Assembly (NCBI GenBank): GCA_020440745.1
Contig: JAGRNM010000009.1
Coordinates: 1-15,687 of the forward strand
Source: Deltaproteobacteria bacterium
GTDB taxonomy: Bacteria; UBA10199; DSSB01
Direction of reading: 5' to 3'
DNA length: 15,687 nt
Position 1 is the first letter of the stretch. Each line of letters opens with the position of its first letter. This document shows, piece after piece, positions 1 through 5,977 of the stretch. A model generated the notes under the pieces. That model did no database searches and was not told the DNA's origin. It worked only from the letters and a program-made list of their open reading frames with translations. The position numbers were made by a program, and so were the translations under genes.

Positions 1-266
1 TTACCAGGCCTTCTGCTAGCAAAGAAAGCCTCAAGGCGCCAGTCTCTCTTAATTTTTAGGACTAAAGCTTATTTAATTTAATTTTTTACCTTTGGATGTT
101 TTTATTCTTGACCACTTCTTTTAAAGGCCCGTACTCTTACATTATAGTTTTTGATGTCGGTAATTTTATTAATGATTAATGACTTGTTTTAAGACCAGTC
201 TTTAAAAAAACCGGCATGATGCTACCTTAAGGAATGTACATTATTATTTTAGGATCAAGGTGGTTT
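1..266. other. Left-edge region without a recognisable gene
   Basis: AT-rich stretch before the desaturase. The plus frame starting at base 1 stays open for 26 codons and stops at a TAA at 79-81. This could be the tail of a gene that begins outside the window, but the residues match nothing I recognise. A TTGACC at 111-116 is a possible -35 element, but no convincing -10 follows at the right distance. I see no RNA gene or repeat here. Confidence 0.4.
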
Positions 267-1322
267 ATGTTTTATCATCCTGCTGAGAAAAAAATCTTTT
301 TTACTGCTCTTGTGTTAGCGCTTATTAATATTGCTTTGCTTGTTGGGGCTTGGGCGCTTTCTTCCATGGCTACGGTTTATTGGGTAGCCTATCTTTTTGG
401 GGTCTTTGTTATTCAATTTAAAATTTCTCCTTACGCTAATACGGTGCAGCACTCGGTGGCCCATAGTCCGGTTTTTAAAAATTCTTTTTTAAATGCCTGT
501 TTGAGCATTTTTAATGCTTTATTTAATTCAAAAAATCCGCCCTTTTTGTGGAATGTGCACCACGCCTTGATGCATCATTTGTTTAATAATGGTCAGGGAG
601 ATTTAAGTAGAACTCATCAGTCTAAGAATAAGCGTTATGCCGTACTTCCTTATATGGTGAAGTTTACGGTAGAGATTGTGCCTATTTTTACCTCGGTTTT
701 GAAGCTTTTTAAAAATAATCCAGAAGAAAAAAATTCCGATTTTATTCGCAAAAGTGATCTTAAGTACTTGTGGATTATGCCGCTTCTTTTGGTTCCCTAT
801 CTAGCTTTGATTATTCTTTTAACTTTATATGCGCCTTTGGTGGGTTTGACTTATGCTGTGGGTGCTGTGACCACAATCTTTGAAGTTTCTGGATTAAATT
901 TTTTGCAGCATGCCTGGGATACTAATCAGGGTTCACAATTTAATACCCCTTATAGAACAGCAGAACAGATTTTAAAATCTTCTACTACCAATGTTTCTGC
1001 CAATTATAATGCTAGGTATGGCAATGCTGGCCATCATGCGGCTCATCATTTATTTCCTTTGGCCCATTGGTCAGAATACCCGAAGATTTCTAAACAACTT
1101 ATCCAAAAAGCAGTGGCGGAAGCTTATGATAAGGAGATCTTTTTGTATAATACCAGTCGTGATTCGACGGTGTTGATCTTGGAGTATATCCTTTTGGGAA
1201 GCGACGCCTTTTTTAAAAAATACAGAATCACGGCTGAAGAGGCTTTAGAGATCCTCGATCGTGATTTAAGCAAGGCCAGTGTTTCTGCTCAAGGGCAGTT
1301 GGCTTCCGCTGCCTTGGCTTGA
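267..1322 (+). CDS. Membrane fatty acid desaturase family protein
   Basis: Integral-membrane diiron enzyme of the fatty acid desaturase/hydroxylase superfamily, which uses O2 to desaturate or hydroxylate acyl chains in the inner membrane. Numbered from the ATG at 267 (351 aa), the three histidine boxes are visible: H62xxxH66 (QHSVAHS), H98HxxxHH (HHALMHH), and H256HxxHH (GHHAAHH). An extra His lies in NFLQHAWD near residue 215. Hydrophobic segments lie around residues 10-50 and 170-205, in pairs between the boxes as the family requires. An in-frame ATG at 234 would add 11 residues. I prefer 267 because the protein then begins MFYHPAEKK and AAGGTGG lies just upstream, although neither start has an ideal ribosome site. 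The last 15 residues are Ala/Ser-rich. The gene stands alone and converges on the diiron gene that follows. The substrate cannot be told from sequence. The family call is firm, the specific reaction is not. Confidence 0.85.
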   Translation: MFYHPAEKKIFFTALVLALINIALLVGAWALSSMATVYWVAYLFGVFVIQFKISPYANTVQHSVAHSPVFKNSFLNACLSIFNALFNSKNPPFLWNVHHALMHHLFNNGQGDLSRTHQSKNKRYAVLPYMVKFTVEIVPIFTSVLKLFKNNPEEKNSDFIRKSDLKYLWIMPLLLVPYLALIILLTLYAPLVGLTYAVGAVTTIFEVSGLNFLQHAWDTNQGSQFNTPYRTAEQILKSSTTNVSANYNARYGNAGHHAAHHLFPLAHWSEYPKISKQLIQKAVAEAYDKEIFLYNTSRDSTVLILEYILLGSDAFFKKYRITAEEALEILDRDLSKASVSAQGQLASAALA

Positions 1323-1338
1323 TGAATTGTTTTTTTTT
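1290..1338 (+). terminator. Possible terminator between convergent genes
   Basis: CAAGGGCAG at 1290-1298 can pair with CTGCCTTG at 1309-1316, with one bulged G, inside the last codons of the desaturase. A run of nine T lies at 1330-1338. The 13-base gap between stem and T-run is longer than in a standard intrinsic terminator, so this is only a candidate. Confidence 0.25.
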
Positions 1339-1340
1339 AG

Positions 1341-1892
1341 TTAGAAGTTTTGATTTTTGATTCTTTTGTTTTCTAATTGATAATCATTAAAGCTAAGCCC
1401 TGGTCCCCATTTAAAAATCTTCATAAAAAATTTGAGCCAAGGGTGATCTTCTACTTTGCTTAAAAAATACAGTTCGTGCTCTTTTTCTACCGCGGCCATT
1501 TCTTCTAGACACTTGTCGTGTTGATGGATGTCTATGCTGTTAAAAAGCCGCTTCATTTCTAGATACTCTTCTACATTGCCGCTTTCAAGCCGGCCGGCAA
1601 AGTACATGGGCATAAAATAACCGATAAGATGACAGGCTAAAGAAATGATTTGGCCAATGAGGGCCATTTTGATTTCTAACCAAAGAGAGGGCCTTAGACC
1701 ATATTCTTGCATCATTTCTTTTAAATACTTGCGGTGGTCCCATTCTTCGTCTTCGATTTTTTTGATCCAGTTTTTTTCTTCTGCGCTAGTGATCGAGCGT
1801 GCATGTCCCTGATAGGCGTAAGCTGCGGCCTTTTCGCCAGAGTAGGCGCCACGGATGAGTTTGATTAAGGCTTTGGGAAATGTTGTTGGCAT
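1341..1892 (-). CDS. COQ7-like / ferritin-like diiron protein
   Basis: 183 aa helical protein that looks like the demethoxyubiquinone hydroxylase (COQ7/UbiF-type) branch of the ferritin-like superfamily. Candidate metal ligands fall in the expected order: E20 in the first helix (YSGEKAAAYAYQGH), ExxH at E50-H53 (EEWDHR), a Glu among residues 103-112, and ExxH at E136-H139 (VEKEHE). A hydrophobic stretch at residues 75-98 sits where COQ7 proteins touch the membrane. No quinone-pathway gene is nearby, so ubiquinone hydroxylation is not supported by context; another diiron oxygenase or hydroxylase role is equally possible. Its ATG at 1892 overlaps a TAA in TAATG, the original end of the KilA-N frame upstream. 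No Shine-Dalgarno sequence precedes it, so it was probably translated by coupling to that gene. Family call fairly sure, function unknown. Confidence 0.65.
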   Translation of the reverse strand: MPTTFPKALIKLIRGAYSGEKAAAYAYQGHARSITSAEEKNWIKKIEDEEWDHRKYLKEMMQEYGLRPSLWLEIKMALIGQIISLACHLIGYFMPMYFAGRLESGNVEEYLEMKRLFNSIDIHQHDKCLEEMAAVEKEHELYFLSKVEDHPWLKFFMKIFKWGPGLSFNDYQLENKRIKNQNF

Positions 1893-1990
1893 TATTTATT
1901 TTTTTTACTTAATTTTTGAAGCTTTGGGCTTTGGCTTAAGAGTTTCATTTGTTCGATAGCAATTTTATTAAGCTTTGTCAGACGTTCTGC
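1892..1990 (-). pseudogene. Detached C-terminal tail of the KilA-N gene
   Basis: Directly after the TAG at 1993-1991 the KilA-N frame stays open for 32 sense codons and ends in TAA at 1894-1892. The residues begin AERLTKLNKIAIEQMKLL, which from memory is the usual C-terminal pattern of this KilA-N family (ERLxxLNxIAIxQMxxL). The TAA overlaps the ATG of the next gene as TAATG, typical of an operon junction. The full reading frame would be 272 residues plus the TAG. This argues that TAG arose by mutation in a once-longer gene, or that it is sometimes read through. Confidence 0.75.
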
Positions 1991-2710
1991 CTATGTAATA
2001 TTTTCTTCAATAAAAAGTGCGTTTAGGTTTTCTAGATTGGATAGACAGACTAATTGTGCAGCACTAGCTTCGTCTCGGATATTGCCTTCTTGCTTAGCTT
2101 TAGAGCTTCGCCAATCTTTAGCTGTTTTACCAAATAGAGCCATATTTAAAATATCAGCTTCTGAGGCATAAATTTGATTAATTTGTTTTTTTGCTAACTC
2201 AGGTGGAATCAGGTTTTCTTTAATTGCCTTAGTATGAATGTGATAATTAATTTTGGCGAGATTGCGTTTAATGTCCCAGCCTAGATGTTTACGTTCCTTT
2301 TCTTTAAGGCGTTGGAATTCTTTGATGAGGTGGAGTTTGAATTTAGGAGAAATCCAGGCAGCGAATTCAAAGGCTATATCTTTGTGTGCATAAGTGCTAC
2401 CGTATCTTCCTGCCTTAGCAATAATTCCTTTTGAATTAGTCCGTTGGACCCATTGTTTTACGGATAATACAAATCGATTGAGGACAGCTTGATTTTTAAT
2501 TCCCTCGAATTCGGGGGAATTAAAATCGGGATTATATATTTCTTCCCAAATTCCAATAAATTCGATGGTATTTTTGTTTCTCAACCATTTTTCTATCAAG
2601 GCAAGTCCGTTTTCTAGGCCCTTAACCATATCGGTTAGGGATAGATAGTCTTCTTGTTTATTTTCATAAATAGCAATTTCTTTGCCTTGTACTTTTATTT
2701 TTGGTGACAT
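1991..2710 (-). CDS. KilA-N domain DNA-binding protein, C-terminally truncated
   Basis: KilA-N domains are DNA-binding modules first known from phage P1 KilA and large DNA viruses; they also occur in many bacterial accessory genes of unknown role. Of 239 aa, residues 8-135 carry the domain: YLSLTDMVKG (22-31), a long insert with EFEGIKNQ (67-74), LNRFVLSVKQWVQRTNSKG (77-95), and AGRYGSTYAHKDIAFEFAAW (100-119) before FKLHLIKEFQRLKEKER. A helical C-terminal region follows (DILNMALFGKTAKDWR, ASAAQLVCLSNLENLNALF). The ATG at 2710 is well supported by AAGGAGA at 2724-2718, seven bases away. The gene lies 41 bases after recQ in the same direction. Translation stops at an in-frame TAG although the family tail continues beyond it. 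It may be a fresh pseudogene or a shortened working protein. Confidence 0.8.
   Translation of the reverse strand: MSPKIKVQGKEIAIYENKQEDYLSLTDMVKGLENGLALIEKWLRNKNTIEFIGIWEEIYNPDFNSPEFEGIKNQAVLNRFVLSVKQWVQRTNSKGIIAKAGRYGSTYAHKDIAFEFAAWISPKFKLHLIKEFQRLKEKERKHLGWDIKRNLAKINYHIHTKAIKENLIPPELAKKQINQIYASEADILNMALFGKTAKDWRSSKAKQEGNIRDEASAAQLVCLSNLENLNALFIEENIT
2494..2525. repeat. Near-perfect 32-bp inverted repeat inside the KilA-N gene
   Basis: Centred between bases 2509 and 2510, sixteen bases on each side are complementary except one pair (T2505/G2514), which on the plus strand would be a G-U wobble. The core is CGAATTCG. It codes FNSPEFEGIK, a conserved part of the domain, so part of the symmetry may be chance. 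Confidence 0.7.
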
Positions 2711-2717
2711 AAAAAAA

Positions 2718-2724
2718 TCTCCTT
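2718..2724 (-). promoter_or_regulatory. Strong ribosome binding site of the KilA-N gene
   Basis: On the minus strand AAGGAGA stands seven bases before the ATG at 2710. It is one of the clearest Shine-Dalgarno sequences in the window; several housekeeping genes here have none. Confidence 0.75.
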
Positions 2725-2735
2725 TTTTTAAATCT

Positions 2736-2747
2736 GTCGAATTCGAC
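2736..2747. promoter_or_regulatory. 12-bp perfect palindrome, candidate operator
   Basis: GTCGAATTCGAC reads the same on both strands and lies in the 41-base gap between the recQ stop and the KilA-N start, 26 bases upstream of the latter. It shares the core CGAATTCG with the inverted repeat inside the KilA-N gene. A dimeric DNA-binding protein, perhaps KilA-N itself, could bind here. This role is inference. Confidence 0.4.
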
Positions 2748-2751
2748 GGGT

Positions 2752-4293
2752 TTAAACTTTTCCCAACTCCCGCAAAATTTCCGCTCCCAAATGTTCTACC
2801 TTATGGGGTCCCATCCCATAGACTTGTTCTAGCTCGTTAGTGTTAGTGGGATTTTTGGCGGCTAGGTCATGGAGGGTTTTGTTGCTAAAGACCATAAAGG
2901 CGGGAATGGCTTCTTTTTTGGCGTAGTCTTTACGCCAGGCTTTTAAAATGTTGGCTCGTTCTTGGGCTTCTTCGTTTAGAGCTTCTTCAAAGCTTTTTTT
3001 CTTTTTTGTGTTGCTTTTGGATGTCTTGGAGCTGGCTTTTTCTTTTTCGGGTAGTAGACTTAGTTTAATTTTTTGTTCAAGCTCAGGCGCGCAGGCGTCA
3101 CAATGGCCGCATTCGTTAATTTTTTTGGCGTCTCTAAAATAGGCTAAGACACCCCCGTGGCGGCAGTCGCCACCTTCGGCAAATTGCACCATGTGGTTGA
3201 GTGCGTTCCAACGGCCCCTTAGATAATCCTCTGTCCCTTCTGATTGGCGGATAAAGTAGCTTTGGAGGGCTTTGTCTTTTTTTGCATAAAGTAGCAGGCA
3301 GGTAGAAGGTTTGCCGTCCCGGCCAGCCCGTCCCATTTCTTGATAAAGGGACTCTAAATTGCCAGGCATTTGGTAATGTACCACCAGGCGTACGTCGGGA
3401 TGATCAATGCCCATGCCAAAGGCATTGGTGGCCACCAAGATGCGGGTTATGCCTTGGTCGTAGTCGCTTTGTACGCGGCTTCTTTGTTCGCTGCTACGAC
3501 CGGCGTGGTAGTAGTCCACTTGGGCAAAATCGTGAGAGAGTTTTTCCGAGACTGCTTCGCATTGTTTACGAGTACCGCAGTAGATAATGACGCGGCCTTG
3601 GGGTGTTTGTTCTAAGGCTTGTTTTAGATAATGGTCTTTGCTGTTTTCGTTGGGACAAAACTCGACTTGGTAATAAAGGTTGGGCCGGTAAAAACCGTGG
3701 ACGTGGCGACTGGGTTTTTTCATCTCCAAGACTTTGGCAATGTCGTAGAGTACCATGGGCGTGGCGGTAGCGGTGAGCGCCAGGATGGGAACTTGGGGTT
3801 TAAGCTGTCGCAAGAGGCCCAGCTTGGCGTAGTCTGGTCTAAAGTCATGGCCCCATTGGCTAAGGCAATGGGCTTCGTCAATGGCGATGAGTGAAATATT
3901 TTGTTGTATAAACCAGCGCGCAAAGCCTTCCTTTTGTACTCGCTCAGGAGATAAGTAGAGAAGATAGTTTTGGGCGCTTTTTATTTCTTCAAAGATTTGG
4001 AGTTTTTCTGCATAGCTTTGTTCCGAGTAGAGGCAGCCAGCCTTTAAACCAAAGTCTTTTAAGGAGCGTACTTGGTCTTTCATTAAAGAAATCAAAGGCG
4101 AGATTACCAGGACGATTCCCGGACGGTGAAAGGCCGGCAATTGGTAGCATAGGGATTTGCCTCCGCCCGTGGGAAGAACGGCTAAGGTGTCTTGATTACT
4201 TAGCACACTTTGTAAGATTTCTAACTGGCCTTCGCGGAAGGATTTGAGATTGAAGTGTTTTTGGAGGCTTTGTTGGAGGAGTATTGGTTCCAT
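2752..4293 (-). CDS. recQ: ATP-dependent DNA helicase RecQ, short form
   Basis: A 3'-5' superfamily 2 DNA helicase used in recombination and replication-fork repair in the cytoplasm. Visible motifs in 513 aa: FREGQ (19-23, motif 0), Walker A PTGGGKS (41-47), DEAH (139-142), LTATAT (173-178), VATNAFGMGID (287-297, motif V), and QEMGRAGRDG (318-327, motif VI). The zinc site is C377, C395, C398, C401. After it comes a Lys/Ser-rich linker (about 405-435), with no room for the winged-helix RQC domain of about 100 residues. A C-terminal HRDC domain follows (about 440-513). The length is well below the roughly 600 residues of E. coli RecQ, which fits loss of the winged helix. The start ATG at 4293 has no clear Shine-Dalgarno. 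Divergent from the hydrolase gene and first of the minus-strand trio. Confidence 0.93.
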   Translation of the reverse strand: MEPILLQQSLQKHFNLKSFREGQLEILQSVLSNQDTLAVLPTGGGKSLCYQLPAFHRPGIVLVISPLISLMKDQVRSLKDFGLKAGCLYSEQSYAEKLQIFEEIKSAQNYLLYLSPERVQKEGFARWFIQQNISLIAIDEAHCLSQWGHDFRPDYAKLGLLRQLKPQVPILALTATATPMVLYDIAKVLEMKKPSRHVHGFYRPNLYYQVEFCPNENSKDHYLKQALEQTPQGRVIIYCGTRKQCEAVSEKLSHDFAQVDYYHAGRSSEQRSRVQSDYDQGITRILVATNAFGMGIDHPDVRLVVHYQMPGNLESLYQEMGRAGRDGKPSTCLLLYAKKDKALQSYFIRQSEGTEDYLRGRWNALNHMVQFAEGGDCRHGGVLAYFRDAKKINECGHCDACAPELEQKIKLSLLPEKEKASSKTSKSNTKKKKSFEEALNEEAQERANILKAWRKDYAKKEAIPAFMVFSNKTLHDLAAKNPTNTNELEQVYGMGPHKVEHLGAEILRELGKV

Positions 4294-4514
4294 AGGGTCT
4301 TTTATTATTTCAATTAATTATTTTTCTTTAAGGTGTAGGAGCTTTTTTAGCAAGAAAGAGCAAAAGTAATGCCAGAGCTGTCGAGGGACTTTTTTGGTTT
4401 AATAAGTTCCTATTTTGCTAAAAATATCTGGTCAAAGACATAAGATTAAGAAATGATGAAAGTCTAGGGAGTAAGTAGGGAATTTTATAGCTTAAATAAA
4501 TTGAGGAAGATGTT
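4294..4514. other. Divergent intergenic region recQ / lipoprotein hydrolase
   Basis: This 221-base AT-rich stretch must hold promoters for both flanking genes, but no -35/-10 pair matches well enough to call. TTTTTAGCAA at 4344-4353 is the exact inverse of TTGCTAAAAA at 4415-4424, a 10-bp inverted repeat with arms 61 bases apart, possibly a looped operator or chance in AT-rich DNA. A 24-codon ORF at 4369-4443 has no support. Confidence 0.4.
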
Positions 4515-5627
4515 GTGAGGACCACCATTTCTTTTATTTTAAAAAAATCACTTTTGTCTCTGGCTTTGATTTTTATTTTGGCTTTAACAGCTTGTGATAG
4601 TGGGCCTTCTAATGGCAGTCAAGGTTCAGGTTCTATTTCTATTAATACTATTGGTGAAGAAGGCCCTGTGGCGGCGGCTTCTATTTTAAGTGTGGGACGC
4701 AACGCTCACGAATACATTTTGTCCAGTAGTCTTCATCCCTATGAGGTCGCTTTAAGGACTTATGTGTCTTTACCCGATGATAGTAGCCTTTTTGAGACCG
4801 CTGGTAGTTTTCCTGTCTTTTTTCTTTATCATGGCTCGGGAGGCTTATTTAAAGAGCCTAGTAATTTGGGAGAAGATTGTACTCAGGAGCTAGAAAGTAA
4901 TTATCAAGAGATGATGACTTTTTTAAATAACCAAGGCATCGCAGTAGTGGCTATTGATAGTTTTGGCTCTAGGGATTCTCGTTTTTGTGAGGATAATTCT
5001 GACTTTGTTAGTTTTGCTCCTCCAGAGATGGATAGTAATCTCAACCAAGTGGTAAGTCGCTTGATGGATACGGTAGTGGCAGAAAAATCTTTTTGTGCCT
5101 TGGCCTCCTTAGATTGTTCTCGCATGGCCCGTATTGGTACTTCTGAAGGTGGCACAGCAGTTTTAGTTGCTAGTCATCGTTATTTAGAGGCAGCTTGGAA
5201 TCAGCTTTTTGATGCAGAGGATCCAGACAATGAGCTAGAAATACTCACCCATGTCGCCTACCAGGCTCTGCCAGATAATCGTCCAACACCTCTCTTTGTC
5301 TTTGCCATTGCACCTGGTTGTGGTTTCTATGGCTTTTTGCCTTTTGGGGTGGAGGGAGAGGATATTGAAAACCTTTTTTACTCTCAAAGTTTGATTTCTA
5401 TTCATGCAGGCACGGCTGATAGTATTCCTGCCCACTGCGCAGTGGAGTTAGGAGAGGGCACTAGGCAACGACAAGCCGAGGAAGTCCAGTCTCGGGAGGG
5501 TATTGCTGAGGCTAACTTTACTTATCAATACACGCTTTATGCGGATGCCCCTCACGATCTTTGGGGAAGTCATCAGTCCGAGCTTGAAGCAGCCTTGACT
5601 AGTTTGATTGGGCTTTATTTTCCTTAA
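4515..5627 (+). CDS. Lipoprotein, dienelactone hydrolase-like alpha/beta hydrolase
   Basis: 370 aa predicted outer-surface or periplasmic lipoprotein with an alpha/beta-hydrolase fold. The start is GTG at 4515, with GAGGA at 4503-4507 in good position. Residues 1-26 form a lipoprotein signal ending in the lipobox LTAC, so C27 would be lipidated; D28 follows. A Gly/Ser-rich linker (29-48) leads to the catalytic domain. YHGSGG (105-110) looks like the oxyanion-hole strand end, GTSEGG (208-213) is the nucleophile elbow with S210, D302 (HAGTADS) fits the acid and H347 (ADAPHD) the base. This order and spacing match dienelactone hydrolase-like enzymes, which cleave esters or lactones. Beyond the lipid Cys there are six cysteines (122, 158, 194, 201, 269, 308), enough for three disulphides in an exported protein. 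No operon partner. Substrate unknown. Confidence 0.75.
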   Translation: MRTTISFILKKSLLSLALIFILALTACDSGPSNGSQGSGSISINTIGEEGPVAAASILSVGRNAHEYILSSSLHPYEVALRTYVSLPDDSSLFETAGSFPVFFLYHGSGGLFKEPSNLGEDCTQELESNYQEMMTFLNNQGIAVVAIDSFGSRDSRFCEDNSDFVSFAPPEMDSNLNQVVSRLMDTVVAEKSFCALASLDCSRMARIGTSEGGTAVLVASHRYLEAAWNQLFDAEDPDNELEILTHVAYQALPDNRPTPLFVFAIAPGCGFYGFLPFGVEGEDIENLFYSQSLISIHAGTADSIPAHCAVELGEGTRQRQAEEVQSREGIAEANFTYQYTLYADAPHDLWGSHQSELEAALTSLIGLYFP

Positions 5628-5752
5628 CTTCTTTCCATCGATCTTTGCTCCAATAGCCAGCTGCTAGACCACTGAATAAGAGCGTATGGAATGGATAAGC
5701 GGGAAAGCAAAGAGACAAAGTCTATAAGAACCTCTTGGAGGTCATTTAACAT
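5628..5752 (-). pseudogene. Frameshifted remnant of a nucleotidyltransferase-like gene
   Basis: On the minus strand an ATG at 5752 opens a frame beginning MLNDLQEVLIDFVSLL, then a stretch ending IPYALI at 5675. One extra base (5674) shifts the frame, after which SGLAAGYWSKDRWKEVK reads down to the end of the hydrolase gene. Put together, the pattern (helix, then PYALIGGLAxxYW, then R) is that of the N-terminus of DUF6036/AbiEii-like nucleotidyltransferases. The Asp motif and everything after it are missing, and the frame runs antisense into the 3' end of the intact hydrolase gene. The short match makes the family call tentative. The frameshift and truncation are directly seen. Confidence 0.45.
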
Positions 5753-5951
5753 GGGTAATGAGTCCTAGTCTTAAAGCCCTTTGATGGCAAACAATGGCAG
5801 CATTGGGAGGATTCTTGCTTAATTTACCTTTCATCTTAAGTATGAGATCTTTGGCTTCTGTCAAGAATCTGAGGTAAGTTTGCAAGCGCTTACTAGTGGC
5901 TAAAGGACGCTTTTTACTCTATGTCAAGAAGCCAAAATTGACTTCCTTCAT
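5742..5951 (-). pseudogene. Remnant of an upstream partner gene, interrupted by TAG
   Basis: From an ATG at 5951 the minus frame codes MKEVNFGFLT, then TAG at 5921-5919, then 58 more sense codons to a TGA at 5744-5742. The second part (containing RLQTYLRFLTEAKDLILKM and HQRALRLGLI) looks like real amphipathic helical protein. It ends by overlapping the start of the nucleotidyltransferase-like remnant by 11 bases, the junction expected of a two-gene unit. I do not recognise the family. The TAG, and the placement of this stretch over the promoter of the radical SAM gene, suggest decay. Confidence 0.4.
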
Positions 5952-5967
5952 TTTTTGAGTCTATTCT
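5938..5967 (+). promoter_or_regulatory. Candidate sigma-70-type promoter for the radical SAM gene
   Basis: TTGACT at 5938-5943 (five of six consensus bases) and TATTCT at 5962-5967 (four of six) are 18 bases apart. Transcription would start near 5974, only about four bases before the ATG at 5978. That would give an almost leaderless mRNA and fits the lack of any Shine-Dalgarno sequence. Confidence 0.4.
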
Positions 5968-5977
5968 CGCAAGCCTT

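Noticed and set aside
4369..4443. 24-codon ORF in the recQ-hydrolase gap
   Set aside because: No ribosome site, no recognisable sequence, length expected by chance.
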